Under the pieces are notes generated by a model. The model made no database searches and was not told where the DNA came from. It worked only from the letters and a program-made list of their open reading frames with translations. From assembly GCF_041260155.1 (NCBI RefSeq), contig NC_091928.1, positions 44,055,637-44,119,636 on the forward strand: 64,000 bases of DNA, written 5' to 3'. The translations under genes and the position numbers were made by a program. Below, one piece after another: positions 48,290 to 60,200 of this stretch. This DNA comes from Ptychodera flava. Lineage: Eukaryota > Hemichordata > Enteropneusta > Ptychoderidae. The first letter of the stretch is position 1, and each line of letters starts with the position of its first letter.

Positions 48290-50825
48290 TACTACTGAGT
48301 TTTTCAGTGTTTTCTCTATCATTTTCTCTTCTTTCTTCATGCTCTGAATAATCGGAATAAATACAATAAATGGTTTATATAACATAACCTAGCCTCTGTG
48401 ACTCTTTATTTATTTTACACTCCATTACAAGGACGTATATCTCTCATACACACATGCTGTAATTAATTAGTCAACACAACTAATTATGCTAATCCGTTGA
48501 CTTATCAGGGATTTTACGGGTTGGTCAACATCGCGAAAGATAGGAATGGTTACTAAAACGGGAAGGTAAGAAGCTCTCCTGAAATGTGTCCAGAAATTAC
48601 CAAATTGCGGCCAGTCATGACCATTTATCCAAAATCTACTGCAGCCAATGTATTTCGATGGCCGAGGGGAGCCAGCTACTCTTATTTCAAACGTTTAAAT
48701 GGTCGCGAACAGTGCAAACCCTGCCAGTGCCTTGCCTGCAGTTCATGGCATGAGGACGTCCGTAAAGCAGGAAGTCGGAAGTTGAAACCTTTGACCTTTA
48801 CGTTGTTTATATGTGGGCAAACTTGTAAACATATTTCCCAGGGACAAGCCTGATTTTGACTAGGGTCAAAGTTCGTGTGTGTTAAGCGTGGTTCTCTCAA
48901 TCGGGTGGTGTTGCTAAGGTTTTGTCTGCCCACCGTCCGTGGAGTGGAGGGACGGTGGTCTGCCTAATGTCTGCTGTGCGTTCTCGATAATTTTGCTGTA
49001 TTTTTTCTCACAAACATTGGAAATTCGTTTAAGTTTTAAGAAACATTTCGTTCATGTAAGGAAATCATATAGCAAGTACTTCTTGCGCTGGTGCAAACTC
49101 TACGAAATATTATGATATCAACGATGTTTTCCATGATAGTTTACAAGGTTTCTTGTCTAAATTCGCGGAAATCATCAAGAATATCTAAAAAATACTACAC
49201 GTAATTATGACTACATTTTGTATGTGTAGAGGTGTTGTTTGCCGTTCCGAACGTATGTTCTACACGTACGCGACGTATGGTTATCACTGATCAGCTGACG
49301 ATGGAACGTAATTACGTGTAACTAAACTTCTCCATAACGATATGTTACCGGCAGACATGGAGATAATAGCGAGTGAATAGAAATGACGGTGACTGGTTTA
49401 AAAAATTCACAGTGCTGGTAAAAATTCTCACAGGCTTCTTAACGTAGTGGCCGACATCATCGGTGATGTCAGTTTGTGTTTCGATGTTGCGAGGTCACCG
49501 CTCAGGTGACTTTAGAGACGGGCTACACTGAGCCTCGTCAATCGCTTGTACGCCAGAAAAAGAACGGTCTGCGAGTAGCCATGACGGAAAAAAGCTGGAA
49601 AAACGGCGATAGCTTGGTGATTTTCGAGCGGATTTCTGGTAGTGGTAGGCTCCTAATAACCATGTTGTCGATGAGTGTTGGCAATTCGGGTGGAAAATAT
49701 GGACCCAAAGCTAGCCTAACAGTATAAACGAAGTTTTATAGCCCGTGCGCCGCTTCTTTCGGGAATTTTGTGCACTAACACTGCATAAGGCACGATTGAA
49801 AATCGATGAATTCCTTAGACTAGTAGCGACCATGGAGCTAGAAACTAGCTCTATGTAGCGACAAACTCTCTTTTACTATGCGAAAAAAGTAACCGGCGAC
49901 ATTAACTCTTTGACGCCGTACAGTCATTCTAGTCATGAGCTTGGTTGCTACCGTACACCAGAAAATAACCGACTTTGACGTCAAAGGCCTGTTGCTGGTA
50001 CGTACTTTGAGACAGAAAATAACGATATGTTACCGGTAGACATGGAGTTAATAGCGAGTGCAGAGAAATGAAGGTGACTGGTTTAAAAAATTCACAGTGC
50101 TGGCCAAAATTCTCCAGTGTGTGCTCCTGCTAATGTGTCACCATTGTGCCTTGAATCACGACGCGATTTGTAAATTATACTTGGTATATCATAGACTCTC
50201 TATTCTCGAGAGTCTATGGTATATACACTCCCAGAAAACGACGACGTGAAACATACATCTATATAATTTTGTTGAAAAACTCATGAAACGGCAACTCCGG
50301 CGATCTTTTTCTGCTTGGTCGGTCGATACTTTCTGGGTGGCATTTGTTACATGGAGCAGGACCATGTCTGCTTAGTTATGTTAGAATTTGGCGCTTGGCA
50401 ACGAAAAGCATGCGCGTTTCCAGTGTTCCTTTCGATCTAACTTCCCGTTTATTTTTGAATAATGAGCAGTGTTTGTTTGCGCATATCATGAATATATAAG
50501 CGTCCACTAGGTTTACGGACGTCCTCGGGACACGTTTCCCAAGATCTTCATACCTTCCCCTCTTTCATTAACATCACTATCTTTCCGATGTTGACCAACC
50601 TCTGATAAGTCCACGGATTAGCATAATTAGTTGTGTTGACTAATCAATTACAGCATGTGTGTATGAGAGATATACGTCCTTGTAATGGAGTGTAAAATGA
50701 ATAAAGAGTCAGTAGGTTAGGCTATATAGTCATTTATTTTATTTACTACGATCAGTCAGAGCATGAAGAAAAGGAGAGGGGCTGACTGTGACACAGAAAA
50801 CTGAGGAAAACTCAATAATAAGCTT
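48290..50825. mobile_element. 2.5-kb element with long inverted arms of about 250 bp
   Basis: The arm 48290-48543 is repeated in inverse orientation at 50577-50825; for example TTACAAGGACGTATATCTCT on the left appears reversed on the right. The centre contains a direct duplication of about 100 bp (49335-49437 and 50020-50118) and a 44-bp palindrome (50183-50226). No transposase is recognisable. It could be a foldback-type element or a local inverted duplication. Confidence 0.75.
50183..50226. repeat. 44-bp palindrome
   Basis: GTATATCATAGACTCTC is followed by a short loop and the inverse GAGAGTCTATGGTATATAC. Confidence 0.8.
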
Positions 50826-51096
50826 ATCAATATGTATGGGCCCCGCCTATGTATGGGGTCTGTAATTTTATGTAAATAAGCAAATGATTACCAAAATGCA
50901 CGAAATATTTGAGCACGAGACCTGATCTTTGCATACGACTTGCCAGAAAAGGTCAAATAAAGCTACTTGCTTGATTTCGTGTTTGTGTTGTTGTTGTTTT
51001 CAGATAACGCCCACAGTCGCGTTATGACTGTTGAGCCGATATAAAATGCCATTTTTTTCAAAAATGTTGTTTTGCTCCAGAAAGCATACCTTTCTT

Positions 51097-51229
51097 CTAC
51101 GAGGGTCTACCCGCCCTCAACGACACTGATCTGGAGAGGATAGCTTGTCTAGCGGCGTCTCTGAATTTTGATCTGACCGACTCACTCAGCAAGGTTGATA
51201 GTAAAGCGTCGCTTGTGTTCCTCTTCTCA
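51097..51229 (-). CDS. Prohormone exon 9: peptide copy 7 and stop
   Basis: Starts in matching phase after TTTCATACGTAG. EKR is followed by NTSDALLSTLLSESVRSK, then FRDAARQAILSRSVS and a short tail ending RPS and TAG. ILSR matches the ILAR of copy 6. A further donor-like GTATGC lies after the stop. A possible poly(A) signal (AATAAA on the minus strand) occurs near 50733-50743, inside the right arm of the long-inverted-repeat element. Confidence 0.8.
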
Positions 51230-54200
51230 CTACGTATGAAATATGCATAAATTTATGAGCAATGGCAGAAACGATAAATTATCATTGGCTGTTCCTCGTT
51301 TCGCGGGAAAATGTGTCAATGAGATACACAAGCGTGACTGCAACAAAAGTCTACAGAGCAGTATCACTTTTCAATTTTCTGATTTCTGCAAATGAAAATG
51401 GCGGCAATTTAAAAAACAGCGGTAAACTCAGAGAACTTTATAACTGAAGCTTTTCCCCATTATTTATTAGCAATTTTTTCTATTTTTCCCTTGGGTTGTA
51501 TTTTGTTCGCCTACCGCTACACGACAGCACCACGATCTATGCCTGAATCTGCAGGGATTTTTTGTTGTTTGTTTCCCGCTCATGTCAAAACTTGTTCACG
51601 TGTCTTGCCGGAAGAGAAATCGGAGGCCGAGGACAACAAACGACGAAATTGTGCCTCTCGAGACCGAGTTTTTTCGAATTTATTGAAACCTTCTTCTTGT
51701 AAAATTTAAAAACGGGAAAAATTTAGAATATTCTCGTTCAAAGTCAAGAAGAAAAATCATGGGTGACAAAATTTGGAATGGAGAAACAATATACCTTAAA
51801 TTTACAGATATTTGAAATTCAAAATGGCGTCTTTACCCCGTGAAATCTCTATGGGTGAAATAACGCTATCGGGTTTTACAAAAACAAGACGGTGGAAACA
51901 TTATTTACTCCACAAGGTGCACATGTGTTTACAAAAACACTGGATAGGTAAAGAATTGTAAAACTCCAAGAACCTAAGGTTCATTTTACCTTCAGATAAG
52001 GCCACATGAAATACGTGAGTTTCCGGTAAAACCTGGTTTACCCTAGAAAAACCCGCCAACCCTTTCACACATTTTTTTGCAATTTCTGAACAATATTGAG
52101 TAAATTCTCTATATTTTACCGTATTTCATGTGTCGCAGCCAACAAAAATAAAATAATACAATTTTCCCCGACCTACCAACCACAATTTTCGGAGGAATGT
52201 TACCGGAAACAAACGGTTTTCTATATTTGGCCTGAACTCAGTTTAATTTACTGTGAACACCAAGTTATCCAATATAACAACAAGACTCATTGGAAACAGT
52301 TGCACACTATATAAGGCCAAAAAATAGATTTGTTCTGGTCAGCGCACGCGTCATTTCAAGAGCTGCGCATCATGTCTTTTTTCTCGTAAAAAAATCTGGG
52401 TGAGTCAGACTTTCGTATGGTGGCTGGCCTAAATTCAAAGTTTTTATGATGCATGTCCTAAAATGCTGGAAAAAAACCGGAAGTATTTTGAAGCCAGTTA
52501 TAAAAGACAATAACTGTTGCGTCACTGGTGCCAAACCAGCATTGTTGCGAATTAAAAAGGGGGGGGGGGGAAGAAAAGAATGTCGCGCCATCGCATCACT
52601 TTTGCAGAATGGCAAGGACCAGAAACAGATCTTCTTTTTGGCGTAAATTAAAACAGAAGAAATCACAAATAGAACCATGGAGACATTCTTTGGTGGATTG
52701 GTAAAAAGAGGATAAAATCGATGCTAACAGGCATATTAATATTTATAAGAAAACCGTTTACACGTTATCTAAGGAAGTGATGAATTGTCACATTTGTTGA
52801 CGTCGATACGCTTTTATGAACGTCGAGAGTGATAAATTTCTCATGGAAGGCCGAGTTACTGTTACTTTTGACAAAATATGTCGTATTTTATCTCAATTAT
52901 TTTGATCTACTCCCCAAAGCATGTCTAAATACCGAGTGTTTGGATCATAAACGGGTACACTGTATATGATGTTGGTAATGACATATTTATATTTGTTTAG
53001 AACTTAAATCAAGTCCGGACCCGAATTCAGTCAATCGTCAACAATAACACTACACGCCTTACACATGCACGCATTATTGACGAGCCGACTATGTATTTGA
53101 AAATGTTGTAATGGGTGTAGACTAAGAAACCGTGGTTACTGCACGGAATAAACACTGATAAAAGATTGCCAAAAGTTACAATCACTGTAGACTGAAAGAT
53201 CCGTCGCTCGAGGGCGCTCTCTACGCTCACCTCTTGTGAGAGGAGGGGAGCGTAGAGAGCGTCCCCGAGCGACGGATCTTTCAGTCTACAATCACTGGGC
53301 CTTTTAAGGTTTGACGGAAATTCAAACAGCGGAGAATCTAAAAACCGATTTTCTTGAAGAATCATGACTTTGCGTGAGTGGAACAATGACTTGCCACAAT
53401 GCATTTACTTACATTTCATCGAGGTCGTCATCGCTTCTCTTCCCTTGGCGCTGACGAGCAAGAATTGCTTCCTTAAGAGCTGAGGCGTTGTTGTTGAAAA
53501 ACTGTTTCCTTAGTTGAGAATTCATGAAGGCATCTGCGGTGACGCGCTTGCTTCTGTAACAGTATAAAGAATTGAATAATTTCAAATTGTTTGGAAGCTG
53601 TTACTGGAAATAAAATATTTGTTCGATTGAGATAGGCGGATCCGACAAAATGAATATGATTAGCTATCTATCTGATTGTTTGATACAGAGATCTCTGTTC
53701 TCCCACAAATGTTTGTAAAAAGGATGTCGTATGTTTCATCGACATGACTGTTCACTATCATTCCGTCCCTCATGTGACTTGTCACGTGTTAGCAAGGTGA
53801 ACAGTTGTACTTTGCTTGTACAGAATCTCACTACCATGGCAAACATGTACTTTGAAATTTATTAAGTTAGATGTTTGGTTGATACATACATTGTATTTAC
53901 AATTTATTGGTGTGATAGTATTTTTAAGGGCCAATATATGGGATGACATAGGCAAGGGTAATCGATGGATCACAGATATGAATATGACAACAGACAGACT
54001 TGATGAAATATGATTTTCTCTCTTCAATGATATGACCTGGGTGCATGTCCAAAAGTCTGGTTTTTTTGTCAGCTAAAAAACTGTCGTCAGGCTGAATGCT
54101 CTGCTAGGCTAAATGTAATTTGAATCTCTGGTTGGTGACTCAGTCACACGTGACTTGGTACTAATTTGCATAATCACGCAGTTTGTTGAATACTTACTGT

Positions 54201-57200
54201 GGGACTCTAACGGATAGGTCGCCATATTGTTTCCTCAGGTTCTGCAATATTTTCAAGAAAGCCTGTCCCCGTAGATTAGACGCTCCTTGTGACATTATTT
54301 GTGAGTTCAGGGCATCCGCCATTGTTCTCTTCTCCCTGCCGCAAACGAAAAGTTTTGATAATAGCAGAAAGTCGTGCAGGCGATCAAGCAGATCATGTTT
54401 AACAAAATATTCCAAATCGCCAGAGCACAAGTATGGAAAAGACTTAGAGGAGGAATTCCCCAAGTCATTATTTTCACGTTTTTCTACATGTGGTTAAATT
54501 CTTTTTGAAGCCCTAGAAAGGGGTCTACAAACATTTTTTATGAGTTCACATATTCTAAATAAACAGCATATGAAGATTATATGACGTCATTGGCAATATT
54601 CAGCATGCTTTTGACAACATGTAGTCACCGTGAGTCAAACTTGACGCGTTGATAGAACAATGAAAGCAAAATTCAAACGACAGACAGACGTGGTGAACAC
54701 AGGATTGTTCGAAGACATTCGTAATAAGTATATGTAAATAGGAGATACAAGAAGAAAGGTAGAAATACGTGTGATGAGTGTTCCTTTTGCAACATACATG
54801 CACATCTTCAAATGCGCATTGCCACGTGGACGGATAGTGTAGGTCATAAGGTACCACAATGATATGCAAAGATGCATGGTTGTATAGAAATGTGTCGAAG
54901 ATTTGAACTGTGATATGCAAATTAATGTCTGTGCAAGGAGACAAGTGTTAACCTTATTTGTGTTGCAAAGTACTGCGCAGCCGTGTAAATGAAGTGACAA
55001 TTCATTCATCAACCAGTGTTTGCAAGTGACATACATCATAGAATCTTATCTGCGTGGTACAGCTCGAAGAATATACATAGGATGGCGAGAGATAGAGGAT
55101 AGTTCATTAAGAGACACACGAAAATGTGACGGCCTGGTGAGATGTAGGCGAAGAACTGCAAATGTTAGACGTTACAATACAACTTGAAATAAGTGAAGCG
55201 GATCACGTCACTAGGGTCAGATTGGCTTGGAGGGATTTCGTCTGCAACTTTACTGTAATTTGTGATCAACTTTTTTAGACATTTGTAAGCACAGGTAAAG
55301 GGAGCAAGAATGTTTATGCATTGAGGTGGATAATTTGAAATGTTATCACTTTGTACATTGATACCGGTAGTTAAAACGTTGATCCTTTGACACAGTACGT
55401 TGCATTTCAGAGGTTTACGTATTTTCAATCTCCAAGTTTCCTTTCTGACTGATATTTGACGGTATCCTCTTCAAGAAAGACAAAGAAAAGTGCAATGTTG
55501 AGTGTGTGCAATGATAGTCTTCGCCTGTTCGGCCATATTGTGCAAGGTATACCCATGATTCCTTGCGGTAGTTCGACGGATGGTCATATGGTAAGTATGG
55601 GTCTTGAACGTCACCAGTTATGCTGGAAATACTATTTTGCCGTGCCACGCTTTATCGTGCTCGTATCTGTGGAAGTTCCTTATCCATTTTGCGCTCTTTA
55701 CGCACTTTCCGCAAAGAATGATGGGTATTGACTGGCCACAGCCTATCAACTATGTGCACTTTGTGGAAGAGACATGTCATAGGTCAACAGGAAGTCACTA
55801 AAACATGAAAAGATTCCGCGCTTTTCATCTCACCGGGAAATAGGTTTTCGGTTGTCACAGCATAATGCACTATTGGATGTGCTGTTGCATCATGGCAACT
55901 GACAGCTTTGCATTCAAGACCACTGCAGCGAATGATTGCGCGTGAAATATCAGCCGCACTCCGGTGGGAGTCCTCAGGAGGCTAGGTACACCGAACAAAC
56001 ACATGCGCAACAGCGTTAGGTCTATTATGTGCGTGTGTGAAACATTTTGATCTTTGAACGCTAAGATCGAAAAGCAAAGCAGATGTATGCAACAAGTGGC
56101 ATCAAACGACTGATATCAACGAGCAGCTGTGCATGTTTGAGGTCAGGGTCTTCTTTCATGCCAAATAATTTATTCCAGCGTGCCACGTGACAGCCTTTCA
56201 GTGTTGGGTGCAAACGTTAACTAATATATATGAACCTATGACATTTTTAATTCTAGGCAGCCGGGGATAATATTGTTGCGTTAAGACGCCTGACGTTGCT
56301 AAATGACGGAAGGAACAGTATGACGTATTTCTACAGGATAACATTAATAAATCTTGAAGCCAAATTAGTCTTTAATGTTATTTTATGTTATGAAAATTGT
56401 TTATTCTGGATCTCCGTTCTTCAAAGCATGGTAACATATTGATTTTCGATAAACTTACTGAGAAAAGTAGACAAACAGAATAAGTGATTAAATAAATATG
56501 GTCACTGAGACTGGCATATTAGAGTTTTTCCTACATGTTGATATGTGACGACTGTATGGTAGTTTTCTTTGTACAGGAAACTGATTTATCAACTAAATTT
56601 ATTTGTTTGTACACACTTACGTATGCGTTATGATTTACAATTCAGTATTCCATATGATCGCATTTGTGTACGGACTAAATTCCTTTGACAGAGAGAATTG
56701 CACTGTGTTACACCCAATCTTCGTAGGGGGGGGGGGCAGTGAAATAACAGTAAGGAGATATGCTAGTCTCCCTCCCAGAACTTCTGAAATACTGACTTTT
56801 TAAACCATGCTTTGTTGACCAGAACAACCAGACGAGTGAGTCGAACAAAGGGTAAGGAATATTTTGACCAGGTGCAAAATTTCAACTGTCGGAGGCTCGC
56901 TATATTACTTACTCTTCGGGAAAAGTTTCCTCCGTGCTATCATCTACAATGGTTCTTGTGGGCAAAGTCGCGATAACGGATTTTACAAGTTTGATAAAAC
57001 GGCTGGGGAATGAAGCAATTAAGGAGGATAACTTGTCGTTAAAAAAATAAATTTTGGAACTAATATTCATGCATTCGAAAAGCAAATTAAGAGATTTAAA
57101 TAGTCTTACATAGGTCAAATGTTCATTTTACATTATTTAAGAGTACGTTTTGCCAGTTTTCAATAGCTCTGTCACTGTCGTTAGGATAAGTTCAGTCTTA

Positions 57201-60200
57201 TTAGCTTTTGTTCTCAATTTTACAGTGTGCATGCACGCACATACAATACCCAAATGTGCGATATTAACGTAGATATTCATTTCACTCAAAATAGTAAGAG
57301 CAGAAACTTCATAGGATTTAAGTGGTATTGTTTTGATATTTGAATACCCTAATATTTTCTGTGTACTTGCAGTACTAATAGCAAGCAAGCAAGAAATATT
57401 ACATGCACGCATGCTATAGTCGATACAGTTTCAAGAAAAAGGGACTTATCTGCGCATGCGTATTACTTACGCACGAGGTTGGGTAATGTCGCCGAATCGG
57501 GCTTGTAAGTTTTTAACTATCTTTTGAAGAGCCTGCCTCCGCATCTCTACAACAATATTGTGCATTTTTGTTGACATCAAGGCCTCTGACTGAACTCGTT
57601 TAGCTCTGATGGGTGATTGGTCGACGGAGAATTGAGACGAAGAAAGTTAAGCCTTTGTCAGTTTTGAGGTGCAAGGCGACATTGGCAAAAATTCAAGAGG
57701 TTAATGTAACAACAGGAGAAGCGTTAAAATACCGGGAATGTTCAATAAAGAAAGAATTGGGTGCATTCCGCGGCAATTTTGGGTTTATTTTACAGCTTTA
57801 CACCAGCAAAGTTAACATCGCAATTTAAAGAATAGAATAAAAATTACAATGTTACAGAAATAAATATTAATAACATTTACTTTTACAAATCAAAAGTGTT
57901 TGCCACTATCAGCGGGTGTTACTAACATAATGTAGCACATAATTTTGTGAGAGAAGGTTTGGATAACGCAAATAATTTTTGAGAGAAGGGAGGCAAAGAC
58001 CCTTGAGAATACCGAGGGTCTATGATGATAGAAGCAAGGAATTATTACGTAGCGTAGAGCGTGACACCGACGGCGCTGTTTCATAAAATGTTCCATCTTG
58101 AGCAGGAGACGCTGAAATTCGAAAATTCTCTTGCATTAGAAACCATGATTCCGCTTCTCGCCTCTATCGACAAAAGCGTGATTGGACGTTCTTGAAAATT
58201 GCGCCATTTGTGTCACCTGGAATTAATAATTTAAGTTTATATAAGCTAAAGCGCATGCGCGGAGAACGCACCCATAATGCCCCCAAAGGGAAGTGACGTT
58301 TATAAGAGGATAGATGAAAGCTGGTATCGGACAAGTGCGTTGAAGGGTAGAAAGCATATGCTATATGTAAAGAAGACAGGAAAGAATGAAATAGTTAGCA
58401 CAACTGGGCGGGAAAACCTGTGTCACTTTACTTACGCCGACCCGGCAGCCTTATTGTTAAGTTGCCCCATGTTACTGAGCAACCATCGCCGAAAAATGTC
58501 GTTGCTGTTTTCTTGCTGCAAAATGGACGACATTGCCGTATCTGCTACATTGCGTTTCCTTCTGTGAAAAAGAAAGCGAAGCGTATTTGTAAAGTAAAAG
58601 TGTTCAGTAGCGAGAGATTCGTTCTTTTGAATTGACTGGTGCCATTGTTTTGTTTTGTTTTAGTATTTCTATGCTAATGCTATTTTCCCTCTTAATTAAT
58701 ACATGTAAATCTTTGACCCTTCCGTAGTATTTACCCCAGACTTGGTCTCGTCCATTATTTCCGACAGGGGTGGCTGCAATGTTGGAAAAGGCGAACAAGT
58801 CCAAAAGTTGCGTTATAATGCCACTGATGTCAAGACTCCAAAAGCAGGTGTAATACCGGATACCTAGGTACCTCGGGCAGATATTTGAGACCTAGAAACA
58901 ACAGTTTCTTTAATGTCACTTGAGGATTTAACTTTTAGAAAAGATTATCTCGAGTTCATAAACACGTTATTTGCGAGTCCGCCCACCGTCGCAATCATTT
59001 GTAGCAGTGTTGCCACAGTGTGTGTATACTACTTAATTACAGGACTCAGAGAAAGAATCAGGCAAAGGGTAATTTCACAAGAAAGCATGAAACAGAACTA
59101 CGTTTTTGTAGGACAGTATTGGTGAAAGAAAATTACAGAATGTAGACCCGATTGGACCTTCTCATGTAGAGGCAGGATTTGGATCTCCAATCTGTTGACG
59201 TCATCAGCAGCGTTGGAGAAATGAACGGATGATTTTGTGAAAACCTAATACAGTGCTCAGGGACTAGGTCAACAAAAAATTAAAAATAGCACAGACAAAG
59301 TCTTTTGTCGATTACGTACGCCTTCATTACCTGACTATAATACGACTGTTTACAGGATTAAATCTGTTTTGGCAAAAATGATATTTTTGTCGGGGCGGAA
59401 TATTTAATTTTGCCCCACGAATACGTAATACTTTTCAGCCGGCCACTCAATCTTGAGAAATGATTGTCAATTCGATGTCAACGTCCAGTTTTACTATGCT
59501 CCCCAAGAATATCGCGCCATAGCATCTATATGGTAAAATTACTTTCCATCAAGTACTGACCAACTTTCGAATGGCACATGGCCAAATGTCGAAAAAAAAA
59601 TGCCAAAACCTATTTCATATTTAGCTACGTTTTAAATGATATAAAATGTACTTATCTATGAAGCAAAACCTAAAGATGCAGTTTTAATTTTAAAATTGTC
59701 ATAGTTTTCTCCCCAGACAAAAATTACCCAAAATGAAACAACATGAGAATGGAGCCTTATTGAAAGACACACGACGGACTGAAAAAAACTATGGCTACAA
59801 TGCTTCCATATAGTCTACTAAAGAAATACGTGAACATATAAAACAGCTTTAATTCAAGTAAATAAAAGTAGACAAGCAGTTACCATGCCCAATGTTAGAT
59901 AAAAACGAAGAGTTGTTTGCACGGCGCAAACCATAAAATAGTAAATAGTGGAAGATTTAAGCAGACGAATATTCTTCACTGATAAAAATTCATCAGCATG
60001 TATCTTCACACTCAGTGCACATTAAAGTCCCACTAGCTGTAACTCTTGAATTTGTTGACATAAAAAAGGCTTTCTATTTTCTCTGGTTTCTGATAAATTC
60101 TACCAATTTAAAGGATATATTCTTTTACTACTGAAAATTTGGACATGTAAATTTAAATTTTAAGCGTTATTTGATTTCCTGCCATTTTTAAAAAACTGGT

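Noticed and set aside
48584..48853. 89-residue Cys-containing frame
   Set aside because: Lies within the long-inverted-repeat element and resembles no family I know.
53027..53404. 125-residue minus-strand frame next to prohormone exon 8
   Set aside because: It runs through the palindromic element at 53188-53288, carries no KR-x-x-AD peptide motif and is not in a supported splice context.
58913..59125. 70-residue plus-strand frame with a possible membrane helix
   Set aside because: Antisense inside a prohormone intron, with no splice or family support; hydrophobic runs of this size arise by chance.
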